Of a DNA stretch of 64,000 bases, positions 45,436 to 56,793 are shown one piece after another. A program made the translations under genes and the position numbers. Position 1 is the first letter of the stretch, and every line of letters begins with the position of its first letter. The stretch lies in NCBI RefSeq assembly GCF_907164915.1, contig NW_025919140.1, forward strand, positions 1,218,680 through 1,282,679, read 5' to 3'. The notes under the pieces are model-generated. The model was not told where the DNA came from. It searched no databases and saw nothing but the letters and a program-made list of their open reading frames with translations. This stretch comes from Impatiens glandulifera (Eukaryota > Streptophyta > Magnoliopsida > Ericales > Balsaminaceae).

Positions 45436-47277
45436 AGACACTCATTTTTTCACCCTCAATTTTTATAATTTATAAAAAACTAGTTTAGAAATAATTAAAT
45501 TTTGAAGAATAGTTGATTTCATATTTTTAATAAGTTAAGGTGATAATTAGCTAAGTCAAAGAAACACAAGGTGTTTTAATCATACTTGATATATTAATCA
45601 TACTTGATATATTTAAGGTGTTAATTAATAAAACACCTTAAACATAGGATAAAAAAATTAATATAAAAATGTTTTCTTAATTTTAACGAACTTTTAAAAT
45701 AATTTTGTTAAATTTGTTATTTTCTTAATTAGATTAGAATAGTTTCCATTTAATTTCACATTAAATAAAATTATCTTGTAAAGGGGAGAAGACTTAGTCT
45801 TTTCCCTTTATTTATTTTTGTTTTAATGGTTAATTATAATTATTTCCTTTACTAAGGAATAAATATAATTATTTCCTTTAGAATGTGAATTATTAAAAAA
45901 TTACGTTGACTTCAAAGAATTCCAAGAAGACCCAAGATCTCAACCAAAAGATGGTGGTGGAAGAGCCTAGAAGTCTCTAACCGTGAGAAAGGAAGGAAAG
46001 TAAGAAGACTTGGTCTTTTTAATTAGAAATTCAAATGACCAAGTAGTGACATTAAAACCAAGGATTCTTTAATCCATTGGCCAAAAATGACATTAGTGAC
46101 ATGTAAATTGGAGATTATTCCCCCTTTAAATATTTTGACATGTTAAAAGGGGAATTCTTCTTAAAAAACGTAGGTAATTGTAGATGGGCCTTGGCCCTAA
46201 GACTTCCCATATCAACTTATATATAAACATCACTTGTGCACTTGCACAATGAGACCTCTTCTTGAAAACCTAATGCCCCTAGGCTGCCCATTCAAGAACC
46301 CCTAAACAAACACCAATTCTTGTTAAATTGGTGATATGTTTTATTTAAGAATCACGGTTACAATTTCATTAGATCAAGAACACAACTCCATATTGTAAGT
46401 TCTTGATCCCTATCTTTATATATTTGACTTTTAATAATAATACAAATACTTTGTCTTTTCCATTCAATTATATAATTGTATGCTTATTCTTTTAGTTTAG
46501 GTTGTAGTAATGTATTTAATTATAAAACATATGTACAATAATCCAACATATACTTTCTGCACCCGATAGAGGATATCTACTGCGACCGTGCACTACTGCA
46601 ACTGTGTGCCCGACCGAGGATTTAAGACAAGCTCCAACTGTGCGACCGAGGACATCCGCTGACATAATTTTCTACTGTGGACTACTATCGTTGTTGTGTT
46701 GCCTACTAAGAGATGGTATAGTTTTCAATCCTAGTCTTGCACCCGATATAAAGACCGACCGAGGGGCAGACTGTGTTGGTGATGGATGCACATCTAACCG
46801 AAGGAGTGACCGAGCAACTGGTTTGCATCCATTTTCAGCCACGACTGAGCAACGACATGCCATCCGATCGATGGCATGATTTTCGACAGTGGAGGCTTAG
46901 TCACAGCCCAATTTTATTTTATTTATATTTCTGTTTGGTATTGGTTTAGGTTTATTTTGACTTTTGTTTATTTTTTAGACAGAGTTGTGGCCTTTTTAAT
47001 CCTAGGTTAGAATTGGATAATAATAAATTAAACACTGAACTAAAAATTTCAACATAACACCAATTTAGACTTAGGATTATTTTTGTGAGTTCTCTTGAAC
47101 TAGAAATCTTTTATAAACCCAAAAAATATAAAATATAAATAGATCCTCTAAAATATTTATTATTTAATTTAAAATAATTCATAAAAATCAAAATAGATTT
47201 AAGCCAACTAAAAATCCTTTCACACACGTAACCAAATGCAAAACACACATCTCTTAATTTTGTATTTTTTAAATTAT
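45436..47277 (+). repeat. Ogre-like LTR
   Basis: Starts TGTAGACACTCATTTTT, the usual start of Tat/Ogre LTRs, and is directly followed (1 bp) by a TGGCGACTC primer-site remnant. About 1.84 kb. Contains TATATATAAACA near 46220 and a GC-richer patch at 46560-46890 with repeated CGACCGAGG. The 230 bp after the primer site (47291-47517) would be the start of the internal region, cut by element E. Confidence 0.6.
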
Positions 47278-47278
47278 G

Positions 47279-47290
47279 TGGCGACTCTAT
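47279..47290 (+). other. Primer-site remnant, Ogre-like LTR
   Basis: TGGCGACTC at 47279-47287 matches the start of the site used by Ogre/Tat elements (tRNA-Arg type, from memory); the following bases have diverged. Confidence 0.5.
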
Positions 47291-47703
47291 ATTAGCGAGG
47301 TTAATTAATATCGAAAAATATAAAAAAGGCCTATAAAGTTATGGAGTCATCTATAAAGTCTCGTTATTAAACTTTTAAGTTTTCGATAACTTTAAAATTA
47401 AGTCCGCTCACTTTTCTTTGCAAAATCAACACAAGAGTGTCCCAATTAAAACACAACTTCTTTTCGTACACGACATAAAAACTTGATAGAATTGGTTACG
47501 ACAACAAAAGGGGGATGAATGTTGTTGAGTTAAAGTTGACTTTTAATTCAGTTTTAATCATGTTAGGGACTTAAAACATGTTTCTGTTATACACAAATTT
47601 TCGCAAGCTCTTGAACACTTTCAAGGGAGGAAATACTTTATAGATTTAAAACTACGAATGCAAGAAAGAAAAGATACAGAAAGTAAATAACACGAGAGTT
47701 TTA

Positions 47704-47757
47704 TGGATGTTCAGAGATAAAACTCCTACGTCACCCTTTCTTCTGTTTACAGAAGGA
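47704..47757 (-). promoter_or_regulatory. Conserved hairpin block, E LTR
   Basis: On plus, CTCCTACGTCACCC, then a perfect stem CTTCTGT/ACAGAAG with a 2-base loop. It keeps the structure with a stem sequence unlike the others. Confidence 0.72.
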
Positions 47758-48329
47758 TTCCACTAGAAGACTTTGTTTTATATAGGGCCTATACAAACCT
47801 AGTTAGAAACTTAGAACTTAACAGATGTCTATTATGAACTTCTAGCACTCACTCTATTGAACAGACAACTTATGTTCAATTAACAATATATAATATATTC
47901 TCAGCTTATATAATGTATATTTATACAGTTAGAAAGAGAGTACTTCAGAGATTCTAGAACTTGTGTAAATCAATGTGTGAACAAAAGTGTGTCACTGTTG
48001 TACTATGAATCTCTTTTATAGTGAAGTGTAGCAACGGTCGACTTTTGAATCCTAGATTGTGAAATAACTGAGAAAGATTCGTCGTACCTCAAATCTGGAA
48101 ATTCGAGGATCCGCCTTATCGGAAATATAGGGGTCTGTCGTTCATAAGTTTAGGAATTTGACGTTGTACTTTGATGTTGATAAGTAGGAAAAAATCGACA
48201 CTAAATCTTAGATACGTGTCGACCTTCTAATGGTTGAGCACTTGATGGTAGTTGTAATAAGATGACTAGGCAGTCTGCTTATAACCAGATCAGCTGTCCA
48301 CAGTGCTGGTGAGCTATGCAGATAAGTAG

Positions 48330-48625
48330 AGCACTTCTTCAGATGACTATTGACGCAAGGTGTCCGCTCGCGCTTCTTCAGACTACTACTGATGCAAGGC
48401 ATATGCTCGCGCTTCTTTAGACCACACTGTTTGTTGAAGGGAGACATATGATCGCGCTTCTTTAGACCACACCGTCTGTTGATGCTAGACGTATGCTCGC
48501 GATTCTTCAGACCACACCGTCTGTTGAAGCGAGACATCTTCTTGCGCTTCTTTAGATCACATCGTCTGTTAAAGGTAGACGTTTGCTCGCGCTTCGTCAG
48601 ACCACACCGTATGTTAAAGCGAGAA
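48330..48625. repeat. CAGAC/GTCTG palindrome array, E LTR
   Basis: About five units of roughly 60 bp with GCGCTTCTTTAGACC, ACACCGTCTG and GCTCGCG. The CAGACCACACCGTCTG core is palindromic in several units. It occupies the same U3 position as the TTAGAC arrays. Confidence 0.75.
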
Positions 48626-48828
48626 GTCTACTCGCACCATGAGTTGTACCTACGCATAAACATTTTCAAAACTTAGTTTTATTCATTTATTCATCATCAA
48701 AACTATGTTGTATAATATTAAACTTAATTTTATCTAAGTTTATTTTAATCAATTAAAAACATTTAATCTTGATTAATTATTTCATTAATTAATTCTTTAT
48801 TTTTTTTTGCATTTAGCTTATTCTAACA

Positions 48829-51175
48829 ATTTCTCCATTTTTGATGATGTTAAAACTCAATTAAGTGCATGAAGGAAATAAGTACAAATGTTCAAATAAG
48901 TAAGGAAAGGTCCTCACTTTTCATCAGAAGCTTTATTCTTCGAGGCCTTTTTCTCCGAAGAGGAGTTTTTCCAAACCTCCACCTCTACCTCCTAAACCTT
49001 CTCCATGGTCTAGCTTCATCTTGGAACGAGTGCCCAAATTACATCAATCTCTCCCCCCTCGACTGCTGCCCTTTCGTCTACTATCTTCCCCCTTTTAATA
49101 TCATCAACAACAATTTCAACAACTTCAATCCATTTCTCTGCAGCAGTATCCACAACTTGCTTGGCAGTTGCACTAGTAATCTCAACGCGCTCAGCATCTA
49201 CTATCTTGAGAGAATTCGTCATTTCAAGAAGTTGAAGGCCTAAGGATTGAAATGTTGAAGTTGTTTCTTTATGAAGTTCGAAGGAGTTTAGGATTAGGGA
49301 AGACTTTATCTTGTGCAGCGTATTCCGAATAATCGATACTTCAATTGAAGTCCTCGAAATATCTTTAAGAGCTTTTGTCTACGCCGAGGCTACTTCGGTT
49401 GTTGCCTTTGAATTCAAGTAGACTGCTTCTTCAGACTCTCTAATTCACCAAATAATATTTCGGTTCTCTTTTGTATAGGAGCAAAAGTATTAATGATGAA
49501 GTTCTTGAGCTCTTCCGTTCCTCGAGAGGATTCCTCCATGGAAAAACGATTTTTCCGTTCCAGATGAGAATTAGTCTGGACAGTGCGAAGAGGAGAGAAA
49601 CGAATACTTAGCTCAATTTTAGATGGCGTTGGGTTCTTGTTGGAAGAAGAGGCTCGAGGCACATTGATCATTGCTAGTGACTCGCCGTCTTCTCCTTGAA
49701 TTTCTTCACACACATGTTTGATGAATCCAGTCAGTTCTTCAGAGTGAAAGGAATTGGCAGGAACAGATTTATGCTTTGAAGAAGAAGAAGTAGGAAGTTT
49801 GGATTTTGGAGAGGATCTTACTTTTTAGGACGTCTGATCTTTATCTGAAGAAATCATCTGAACAGATGGAGATCGGTTCTTTGAAAAGGGAGAAGAGAAC
49901 TACTGCTCAATAGGAGTAGAGACCTCCTTCTCAGCAAATGACTTCTGCTTAGATAGAATGAGCTCCTCAACAGCTTTGAAAGTCGTCTGTTCAGCAATAG
50001 AAGACTTAAGCTTCTCAGCACTTGAGGAAGTTTGATGCTCAGAAGTAGGAAGAGGCTGTTGCTCTTCAATACTTGGGGTATGCTCCTCAACAGCAGCGAA
50101 AAGCATCTTCTCCATAAAGAGCAACTGCTCTTTAGCATCTGGATAGTTTATCCATGTCTAAGATTCCCACATCTTCTCCTCAGTAGTTCTGGAAGTTTCA
50201 GTGTCATGAACGAATGGCAGAGCGATTGAAAAGTAAGAGTCAAAGATCAATTTAAGACGGTTGTTCACCTTGCCATCCATCTAGGTTGTTCTTTCAAAGG
50301 GATATTAATTTGCCTCCCTATGTCGAAGAATCGGCAGTAAGGCACCCCCTCTAGCTACTGATCCAATGAGATCTCTTCTCTTGAGATCCTCGTGAACATC
50401 GTCGGTGCATGTCTAGGCTAGAACCGTTTTCTCTAGTTTGAACAATGCCTTGCACTTCTCAAACATATTATTTTCTAGGATAACCTGATTGAATGTCTTG
50501 AGGAGTCTTATGCTGCTCCATTCATGAAATAGTTTCAACGTTTCTAAAGCAGCTACCTCCACTTCTTCCATGATGACGTCGATTGATTTCTTCACCATTG
50601 ACCGAGGCTCTAATTCATTGACCGAGGCTTTTTTACCTTTTCCTTCAAATTCTGTAGATTTGGTAATAGGGATAGACTTCATGAAAACAATTCCCTTTGC
50701 AACTTTAACATTTATTGCTGAAGAGATGTCGGAATTAGGATCAACATCCTTTGAAGATGCTGTTTTCGATTTAACATCAGCAAAGGCAACAACCTTCTCA
50801 TCAATAACTGTTATTTCATCAACCAGACCGGTAGGATCCTTGGTCCGCTCTTTAGAAGGGGCATCAACAATGTTCCTTGCAGATTTATCAAGAATAAGAA
50901 GACCAACTGACTCAACAATGGTATTTCAGTTTATTCCTAAGCAATGATAACAACAAGCACTTCGACTAGAGTAGTTTTAGATGATACCTTAGGAGTCGTC
51001 TCCTCAATAAGTATATCAGCAATAAGACCGACTGGCTCAACAAATATCGGTTCCTTACTCTATCCCACAACAGGGATCTCAATAGGCACTACGGCCGAAG
51101 GTAAAGCAGGTGTAGTGAAGAGAGGTACCTTTTAAGTAGGAATTCTTCCACTTTCGTGTTCTTTTCTTTGGAGGC
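48829..51175 (-). pseudogene. ORF3 of element E, minus strand
   Basis: Read on minus from 51175 to about 48900. Open stretches at 50682-50413 (KSIDVIMEEVEVAALETLKLFHEW...), 50124-49900, 49713-49414 and 49222-49016, mostly in one frame with stops and one late shift. The middle is Ser, Glu and Lys-rich; the C-terminal part is coiled coil (SATAKQVVDTAAEKWIEVV) and ends in a Gly and Arg-rich basic stretch near 48960-49010. This is the same plan as ORF3 of C and D. It is cut at 51175 by the LTR inserted at 51176. The function is unknown. Plus-strand frames across it are shadows. Confidence 0.62.
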
Positions 51176-51323
51176 TGTTGGGTCAAATTATTTTGATTAA
51201 AATTATTTAAAGAATAAGTCTATTCTATGACAACTTTATTTTGATGATATGTGATTAAAACTTAATTGTGATTAAAACTTAGTTATGAATAAAACTAAGT
51301 TGTCTAATTGTTTCCGTGTAGGT
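51176..51323 (+). repeat. Split D-type LTR, first part
   Basis: 148 bp starting TGTTGGGTCAAATT, interrupted by the chromovirus. It continues at 56794. Confidence 0.78.
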
Positions 51324-51718
51324 TGTCATGGCTCCCTTGACCAGCTAACCCAAGAGGCTTAATCACCCATGAAGGCCCAACCCAAAGAACATTCTAGAAA
51401 GCCTTGTGAGTCATTTAATGTAGTGGTTGGTTATTAGGGTGGTAGTTGGATAGTAACTCATTATTGTGGTGGTTGGCTAGCACACCGTTAATGAGGTAGT
51501 TGGGTAATTAATGTAGTAGTTGAGATTAACACTATAAATACCTTTGAGGTATGCCTTTGTAAAGCATCAAGTATTTTATCAATATAATTACTTTCTTTCT
51601 CTAAAAGTTCTTGTGTTTTTTCAAGTGTTGCATTGAGAAAGGCTGACTAGTTATTGATCTTACGAAGATAATAACTAGTGCCGCACGGTTCGTTGGAGAA
51701 AAGACCAAGCCCGTGACA
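51324..51718 (+). repeat. 5' LTR of the chromovirus
   Basis: 395 bp, TGTCA...TGACA ends; TATAAATA at 51533-51540; primer site directly after. Confidence 0.96.
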
Positions 51719-51720
51719 AT

Positions 51721-51732
51721 TGGTATCAGAGC
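51721..51732 (+). other. Primer binding site, chromovirus
   Basis: TGGTATCAGAGC, complementary to initiator tRNA-Met, 2 bp after the LTR. Confidence 0.93.
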
Positions 51733-51736
51733 GGAA

Positions 51737-52867
51737 ATGACGAAGAGATCGGATGAAAGTTCAAAGGTCGTGGATGAAGTAGAGAATCTTCCCCACGGGA
51801 CCGGAGAAGATGGTAGGATCTCTCGCAAGGTTCAAACGGGAGGATCCAAAGCTACCAAAGAAAGAGAGAGATCAAGGGACGCTATCGTTGACATTATCGC
51901 CAGGCTGGAGAAGGTAGAACTCACAATGGCGTACGGACAAGATAATGTTGGGGACCTAGAGGAATGCATTGCCGAGCATGAGAAGGAGAGAGACGAGCTC
52001 CGAGAAGGAATGCAAGGTGCCTTAAATGAGGGCTTGTCAAAATGTCAAGAGCAAGCTCAGATCGTGGAGCAAACCCTTATTGGTGAAATCAATACCTTGA
52101 CCGAGAAACTCGAGGTAATGTCATCTAAACTACAAGCCACCGAAGAGGATGTGGTGTTACTCAAGAAGGCGGTTGCGCAAGAGTGCGGACGTGCGCCTGT
52201 TGGAGTCCCCAATCCGACAAGGATAGATGTTCCAAGACCTAAAGCGTATTTAGGCGAGAGGAATGCGAAGGAGATTGATAACTTCTTATGGGGTCTGGAC
52301 CAGTACTTCAAAGCACTCGGCCTGGTGGAAGAGGCAAGGAAGATAGATACTGCCTCGACATATTTAGAAGACACAACAATGTTGTGGTGGAGGCGAAGGA
52401 GTAGCGACATAGAAAGAGGTACGTGTTCTATTAACACTTGGACCGAATTCAAGGAAGAACTCAAGAGGCAGTTTTATCCTGAAAATGCTATTCGAGAGGC
52501 AAGAGCCTAGTTGCGGCGACTCTCACATAGGGGGAGTATCAAGGAATACGTCAAGAAATTCATTGCCACTCTCCTTGAGATCCCCAACTACTCGGACGAA
52601 GAAGCTTTGTTTGCCTTCACCGATGGTCTACAAATGTGGGCTAAACTAGAGTTAGAACGGCGTGGCGTCCAAGATTTAAACACCGCCATTGCTGTGGATC
52701 AATCTCTAGTTGAAATGCGAAGACAAGACAACACAAAATCGACCCACGATAGGAGCGACAAGGGGAAGAACGGTAGAGATCGTTCTCACAATAGGGAAGC
52801 TCCATCTAAGTTCACCAAACTCAATAGTGGAGATCAGGACGAGAAAAGTGGGGAGAGACCCGGATAA
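51737..52867 (+). pseudogene. gag: Gag, chromovirus
   Basis: Starts MTKRSDESSK just after the primer site; an upstream ATG inside the LTR is ignored. Residues 35-145 are coiled coil (EKVELTMAYGQDNVGDLEE..., then TLTEKLEVMSSKLQATEED). The Gag core follows: PKAYLGERNAKEIDNFLWGL, MLWWRRR, FYPENAIREARA, then LRRLSHRGSIKEYVKKF. One TAG at 52508-52510 lies within the core; the frame reopens at once and runs to 52867. The zinc knuckle lies in the next frame (52864 on) and reads [13 protein letters not shown], so the last Cys is replaced by Ser. The Gag would fail without readthrough and a shift. Confidence 0.88.
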
Positions 52868-55800
52868 AATGCTTCTTTTGCGAGGGACCACATAAAGCAA
52901 GAGAATCCCCCACGAAAAACAAACTATCTGCATTATTGGAGGAGCAGGAACGCCTTCATGAAGAGGCGCGATTGGGGTCGCTACATCTCCTCAGTTCTAT
53001 CAAAGCCAAGTTCGAAGAACCAAAGTCCGCGAAGAAGGGACGATTGTTCGTGGAAACTAAAGTGGGAAACCACACGGTTAAAGCTTTATTGGACACGGGA
53101 GCCAACAGTAACTTTTTAGAGGCAAAAGAGGCGGGAAGATTGGGGATCGATTACACCAAAGAGAAGGGGTGGCTGAAAGCGGTCAATTCGGCACCAAGTG
53201 CGACATATGGCGTTGCTCGTGATGTAAGGGTCAACTTGGGAGAATGGACTGGAGTCTTAGATTTTTCCATTGTCGACATGGACGACCAAAAAATAGTCCT
53301 TGGCATAGAGTTTCTAGACAAGGTAAATGCTTTCCCACTTTCTTTTGCACATACTATGTGCATTCTAGAACAAGGCAATACTTGCATGATTCCTTTAACA
53401 AGGGAAGGCAAGATAGAAGCTAGACAACTTTATGCCATGCAACTCTCAAAAGGCATGAAGAAAGCTCGTCCAACTTTCCTTGTTAGCCTGAAGGAAGATG
53501 AGAAAAGCGTGTCCCAAGAGAAGACACCTCTAGAAGTCACGAAGGTTCTAGAGAGGTTTCAAGATGTAATGCCCGCTGAGTTGCCAAAGAAACTCCCTCC
53601 GAAGAGAGAGGTGGATCACAAAATAGAGTTAGCCGAAGGTACTAAACCACCAGCAGCGGTCCCTTATCGCATGGCACCTCCCGAATTGGAGGAGCTGAGG
53701 AAGCAGTTAAAGGAGCTGTTGGACGCGGGCTATATCAAGCCGTCCAAAGCACCTTATGGAGCACTAGTACTTTTCCAAAAGAAGCAGGATAGGTCGCTTC
53801 GAATGTGCATTGATTACCGAGCTCTCAACAAGTTGACGATAAAGAACAAGTACCCTATCCCGTTGATTGCTGACTTGTTCGACCAACTTGGTGATGCGAA
53901 GTGGTTTATAAAATTGGATCTACGGTCGGGGTACTACCAAGTAAGAATAGCGGAGGGAGACGAGCCCAAAACCGCATGTGTTACGAGGTATGGATCTTTT
54001 GAGTTCTTAGTTATGCCTTTTGGTTTGACGAATGCTCCTGCTACATTCTGTACCTTGATGAATCGAGTCTTCCAACCTTTCCTGTACAAGTTTGTTGTGG
54101 TGTACCTAGACGATATTGTCATATATAGCAGAACATTGGAGGATCATCTACAACACCTACAACAAGTTTTCCAGGTATTAAGGGAAAATGAGTTGTTCGT
54201 CAAGAAAGAGAAGTGTGAATTCGCAAGCCAGAAGTGATGTTCTTGGGGCATATTGTGGGAAGGGGCCAACTCCGGATGGACAAGGCCAAGGTGCGAGCCA
54301 TTGAAAAGTGGAATCCACCGAGGAAGGTTACTGAGCTGCGATCTTTCCTCGGCCTTATCAATTACTATCGGAAGTTTATAAAGGGATATTCATCGATCGC
54401 ATCCCCATTAACGGACCTATTAAAAAAGAATAAGTCGTGGAATTGGGATACGAGATGCAACGAGGCATTTGAGAAGCTAAAACAGGCAGTGATGGAGGAA
54501 CCCGTGTTGGTACTACCAAACCACACCATGGCTTACGAAATCCACACAGATGCCTCAAATTTCGCCCTTGGTGGAGTGTTGATGCAAGAGGGACACCCCG
54601 TCGCCTATGAGAGTCACAAGCTCAATGATGCGGAACGTCGGTACACCGTCCAAGAAAAGGAGATGATTGCGGTTGTCCATTGCTTGCGAACATGGAGACA
54701 CTACTTGTTGGGGGCTAAGTTCGTCGTGAAGACCGACAATGTGGCAACAAGCTATTTCCTCACTCAAAAGAAGTTGACTCCAAAACAAGCAAGGTGGCAA
54801 GCTTTTCTCGCAGAGTTCGACTTCATTATGGAGTATAAACCGGGAAAAGCCAACTTGGTAGCAGACGCCCTGAGTAGGAAGGCAGAGTTAGCCGCAATCA
54901 CAAGTGCTAATTTTCCTTTAGTAGATCAAATCAAGGAAGGAATTGAGCACGACCCACAAGCCAAGAGTTTAAAAGAACTGGCAGAGAAAGGGAAGACTCG
55001 CCAATTTTGGATAAGAGATGGAATACTCATTACCAAAGGAGATAGAATCTACGTACCAAGGTGGGAAGGATTAAGGAAAGCCATTCTAAAGGAGTTTCAC
55101 GACTCAAGATGGGCTGGACATCCAGGAACACATCGTACATTGGCGCTAGTAGAACGTGGGTATTATTGGCCTCAGATGAGAGACGACATTGAAGTCTATC
55201 TTAAAACGTGCCTTGTGTGTCAACAAGATAAGGTGGATCAACACAAGACTGCGGGATTGCTAGAGCCATTGCCAACCCCGGAGAGACCTTGGGAAAGCAT
55301 TTCCATGGACTTCATCACTTGCCTACCCAAGTCTGATGGGTGTAGCAACATAATGGTTGTGGTGGATCGATTTAGCAAATACGGAGTGTTCATCCCCATG
55401 ACGACAAAGTTCACGACTGAAGATGTAGCTCGATCATTTTTCAAGTATGTGATGAAATATTGGGGCATTCCAAAATCCATTGTGAGCGACCGAGATACTC
55501 GCTTCACTGGAAGGTTTTGGATGAAGTTGTTCAAGATTATGGGATCCGAACTCAACTTCTCAACTAGCTTTCACCCGCAAACCGACGGACAAACAGAAAG
55601 GGTGAACGCCTTACTTGAGTTGTTCTTAAGGCACTACGTGAGCGCCAACCAAAAAGACTGGACAAAATTGCTTGACATAGCCCAATTTTCATACAATCTG
55701 CAAAAAAGTGAATCAACAGGGGGAAGTCCCTTTGAGATAGCTACAGGTCAACAACCCTTAACTCCACACACTTTGGCGATGGGATACAAAGGCCCAAGTC

Positions 55801-56387
55801 CTACGGCCTTTAAGTTCTCCAAAGGGTGGCATAAGGAAGCTGACATAGTACGAGCCCACCTCGCCAAGGCCGCCAAAAGAATGAAGAAATGGGCGGACAA
55901 GAAGAGAAGGCACTTGGAGTTCGAAGAAGGAGACCAAGTGATGGTAAAACTCCTCCTCCATCAAGGGAGACGCTTTTCGCAAGTTCACAAGGAACTGGTG
56001 AGGCGGTATGAAGGCCCTTTCATCGTGGAGAAACGGATTGGAAAGCTGGCCTATCGCTTAAAATTACCGACACATTTGGAGATGCACCCTGTATTCCACG
56101 TAAGTTTACTAAAACCTTATCATGAAGATAAAGAAGATCCAAATAGAGGTGAATCAAAACGAGCTCCCACGGCAATCACTACCGTACCCGAGAAAGAAGC
56201 CGAAGAGATATTGGCACATTGGGTCATACCGAGGAGGGGTACCCACCCAAGTTATGTCGAATACTTTGTGAAGTGGAAGGGACTACCGGAAAGTGAAGCC
56301 AGTTGGGAACACGAATTAGTACTATGGAACTTTAAAGACGTCATTCGTAGCTATAAGGAGGACGCGACGAGGACGTCGCCAGATTGA
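52864..56387 (+). pseudogene. pol: Pol with chromodomain, chromovirus
   Basis: First frame (to 54236): knuckle remnant, protease with [11 protein letters not shown] near 53090, RT with [12 protein letters not shown] and YLDD at 54103-54114. A one-base loss near 54225 ends this frame with a TGA; the second frame runs unbroken to 56387. It holds the RT end, RNase H ([11 protein letters not shown], then [18 protein letters not shown]), the integrase zinc finger (HPGTHRT...CLVCQQDK), the core ([31 protein letters not shown]), and a chromodomain in the last 63 residues ([18 protein letters not shown]). The chromodomain reads methylated histone tails in related elements. Only the shift near 54225 and the 52.86-kb junction separate this from a complete pol. 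Confidence 0.95.
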
Positions 56388-56388
56388 G

Positions 56389-56398
56389 TGGGGGAGAA
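56389..56398 (+). other. Polypurine tract, chromovirus
   Basis: TGGGGGAGAA directly before the 3' LTR, the plus-strand primer site. Confidence 0.9.
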
Positions 56399-56793
56399 TG
56401 TCATGGCTCCCTTGACCAGCTAACCCAAGAGGCTTAATCACCCATGAAGGCCCAACCCAAAGAACATTCTAGAAAGCCTTGTGAGTCATTTAATGTAGTG
56501 GTTGGTTATTAGGGTGGTAGTTGGATAGTAACTCATTATTGTGGTGGTTGGCTAGCACACCGTTAATGAGGTAGTTGGGTAATTAATGTAGTAGTTGAGA
56601 TTAACACTATAAATACCTTTGAGGTATGCCTTTGTAAAGCATCAAGTATTTTATCAATATAATTACTTTCTCTCTCTAAAAGTTCTTGTGTTTTTTCAAG
56701 TGTTGCATTGAGAAAGGCTGACTAGTTATTGATCTTACGAAGATAATAACTAGTGCCGCACGGTTCGTTGGAGAAAAGACCAAGCCCGTGACA
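56399..56793 (+). repeat. 3' LTR of the chromovirus
   Basis: 395 bp. One base difference from the 5' LTR (CTTTCTCTCTC against CTTTCTTTCTC). TATAAATA at 56608-56615. Confidence 0.96.

Larger units (their letters stand above)
47518..48828 (-). repeat. LTR of SIRE-type element E, minus strand
   Basis: On minus it begins TGTTAGAATAAG at 48828, after a polypurine tract (48829-48840). The left limit is uncertain: similarity to D-type LTRs runs to about 47560 and probably to 47518. Contains CAACGG (48032-48037) and TATAAAAG on minus (48013-48020). Confidence 0.72.
51324..56793 (+). mobile_element. Ty3 chromovirus (Galadriel-like), young
   Basis: 5470 bp with two 395-bp LTRs differing at one base by eye. 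The 4-bp flanks AGGT (51320-51323 and 56794-56797) are a target duplication. Order: LTR, iMet primer site, gag, protease, RT, RNase H, integrase, chromodomain, polypurine tract, LTR. The gag with N-terminal coiled coil and the C-terminal chromodomain suggest the Galadriel branch; Reina is an alternative. Coding lesions make it non-autonomous despite its youth. Confidence 0.93.

Noticed and set aside
46604..46879. ORF of 91 codons in the Ogre-like LTR
   Set aside because: It lies in an LTR, has no recognisable domain, and overlaps repeated CGACCGAGG DNA.
48208..48537. Minus-strand ORF with repeated CGLKKREH units
   Set aside because: It is a translation of the roughly 60-bp LTR array; no gene context.
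50570..51135. Plus-strand ORFs across the E ORF3 region
   Set aside because: The minus strand matches ORF3 layout and sits in the right place before its LTR; the plus frames are shadows.
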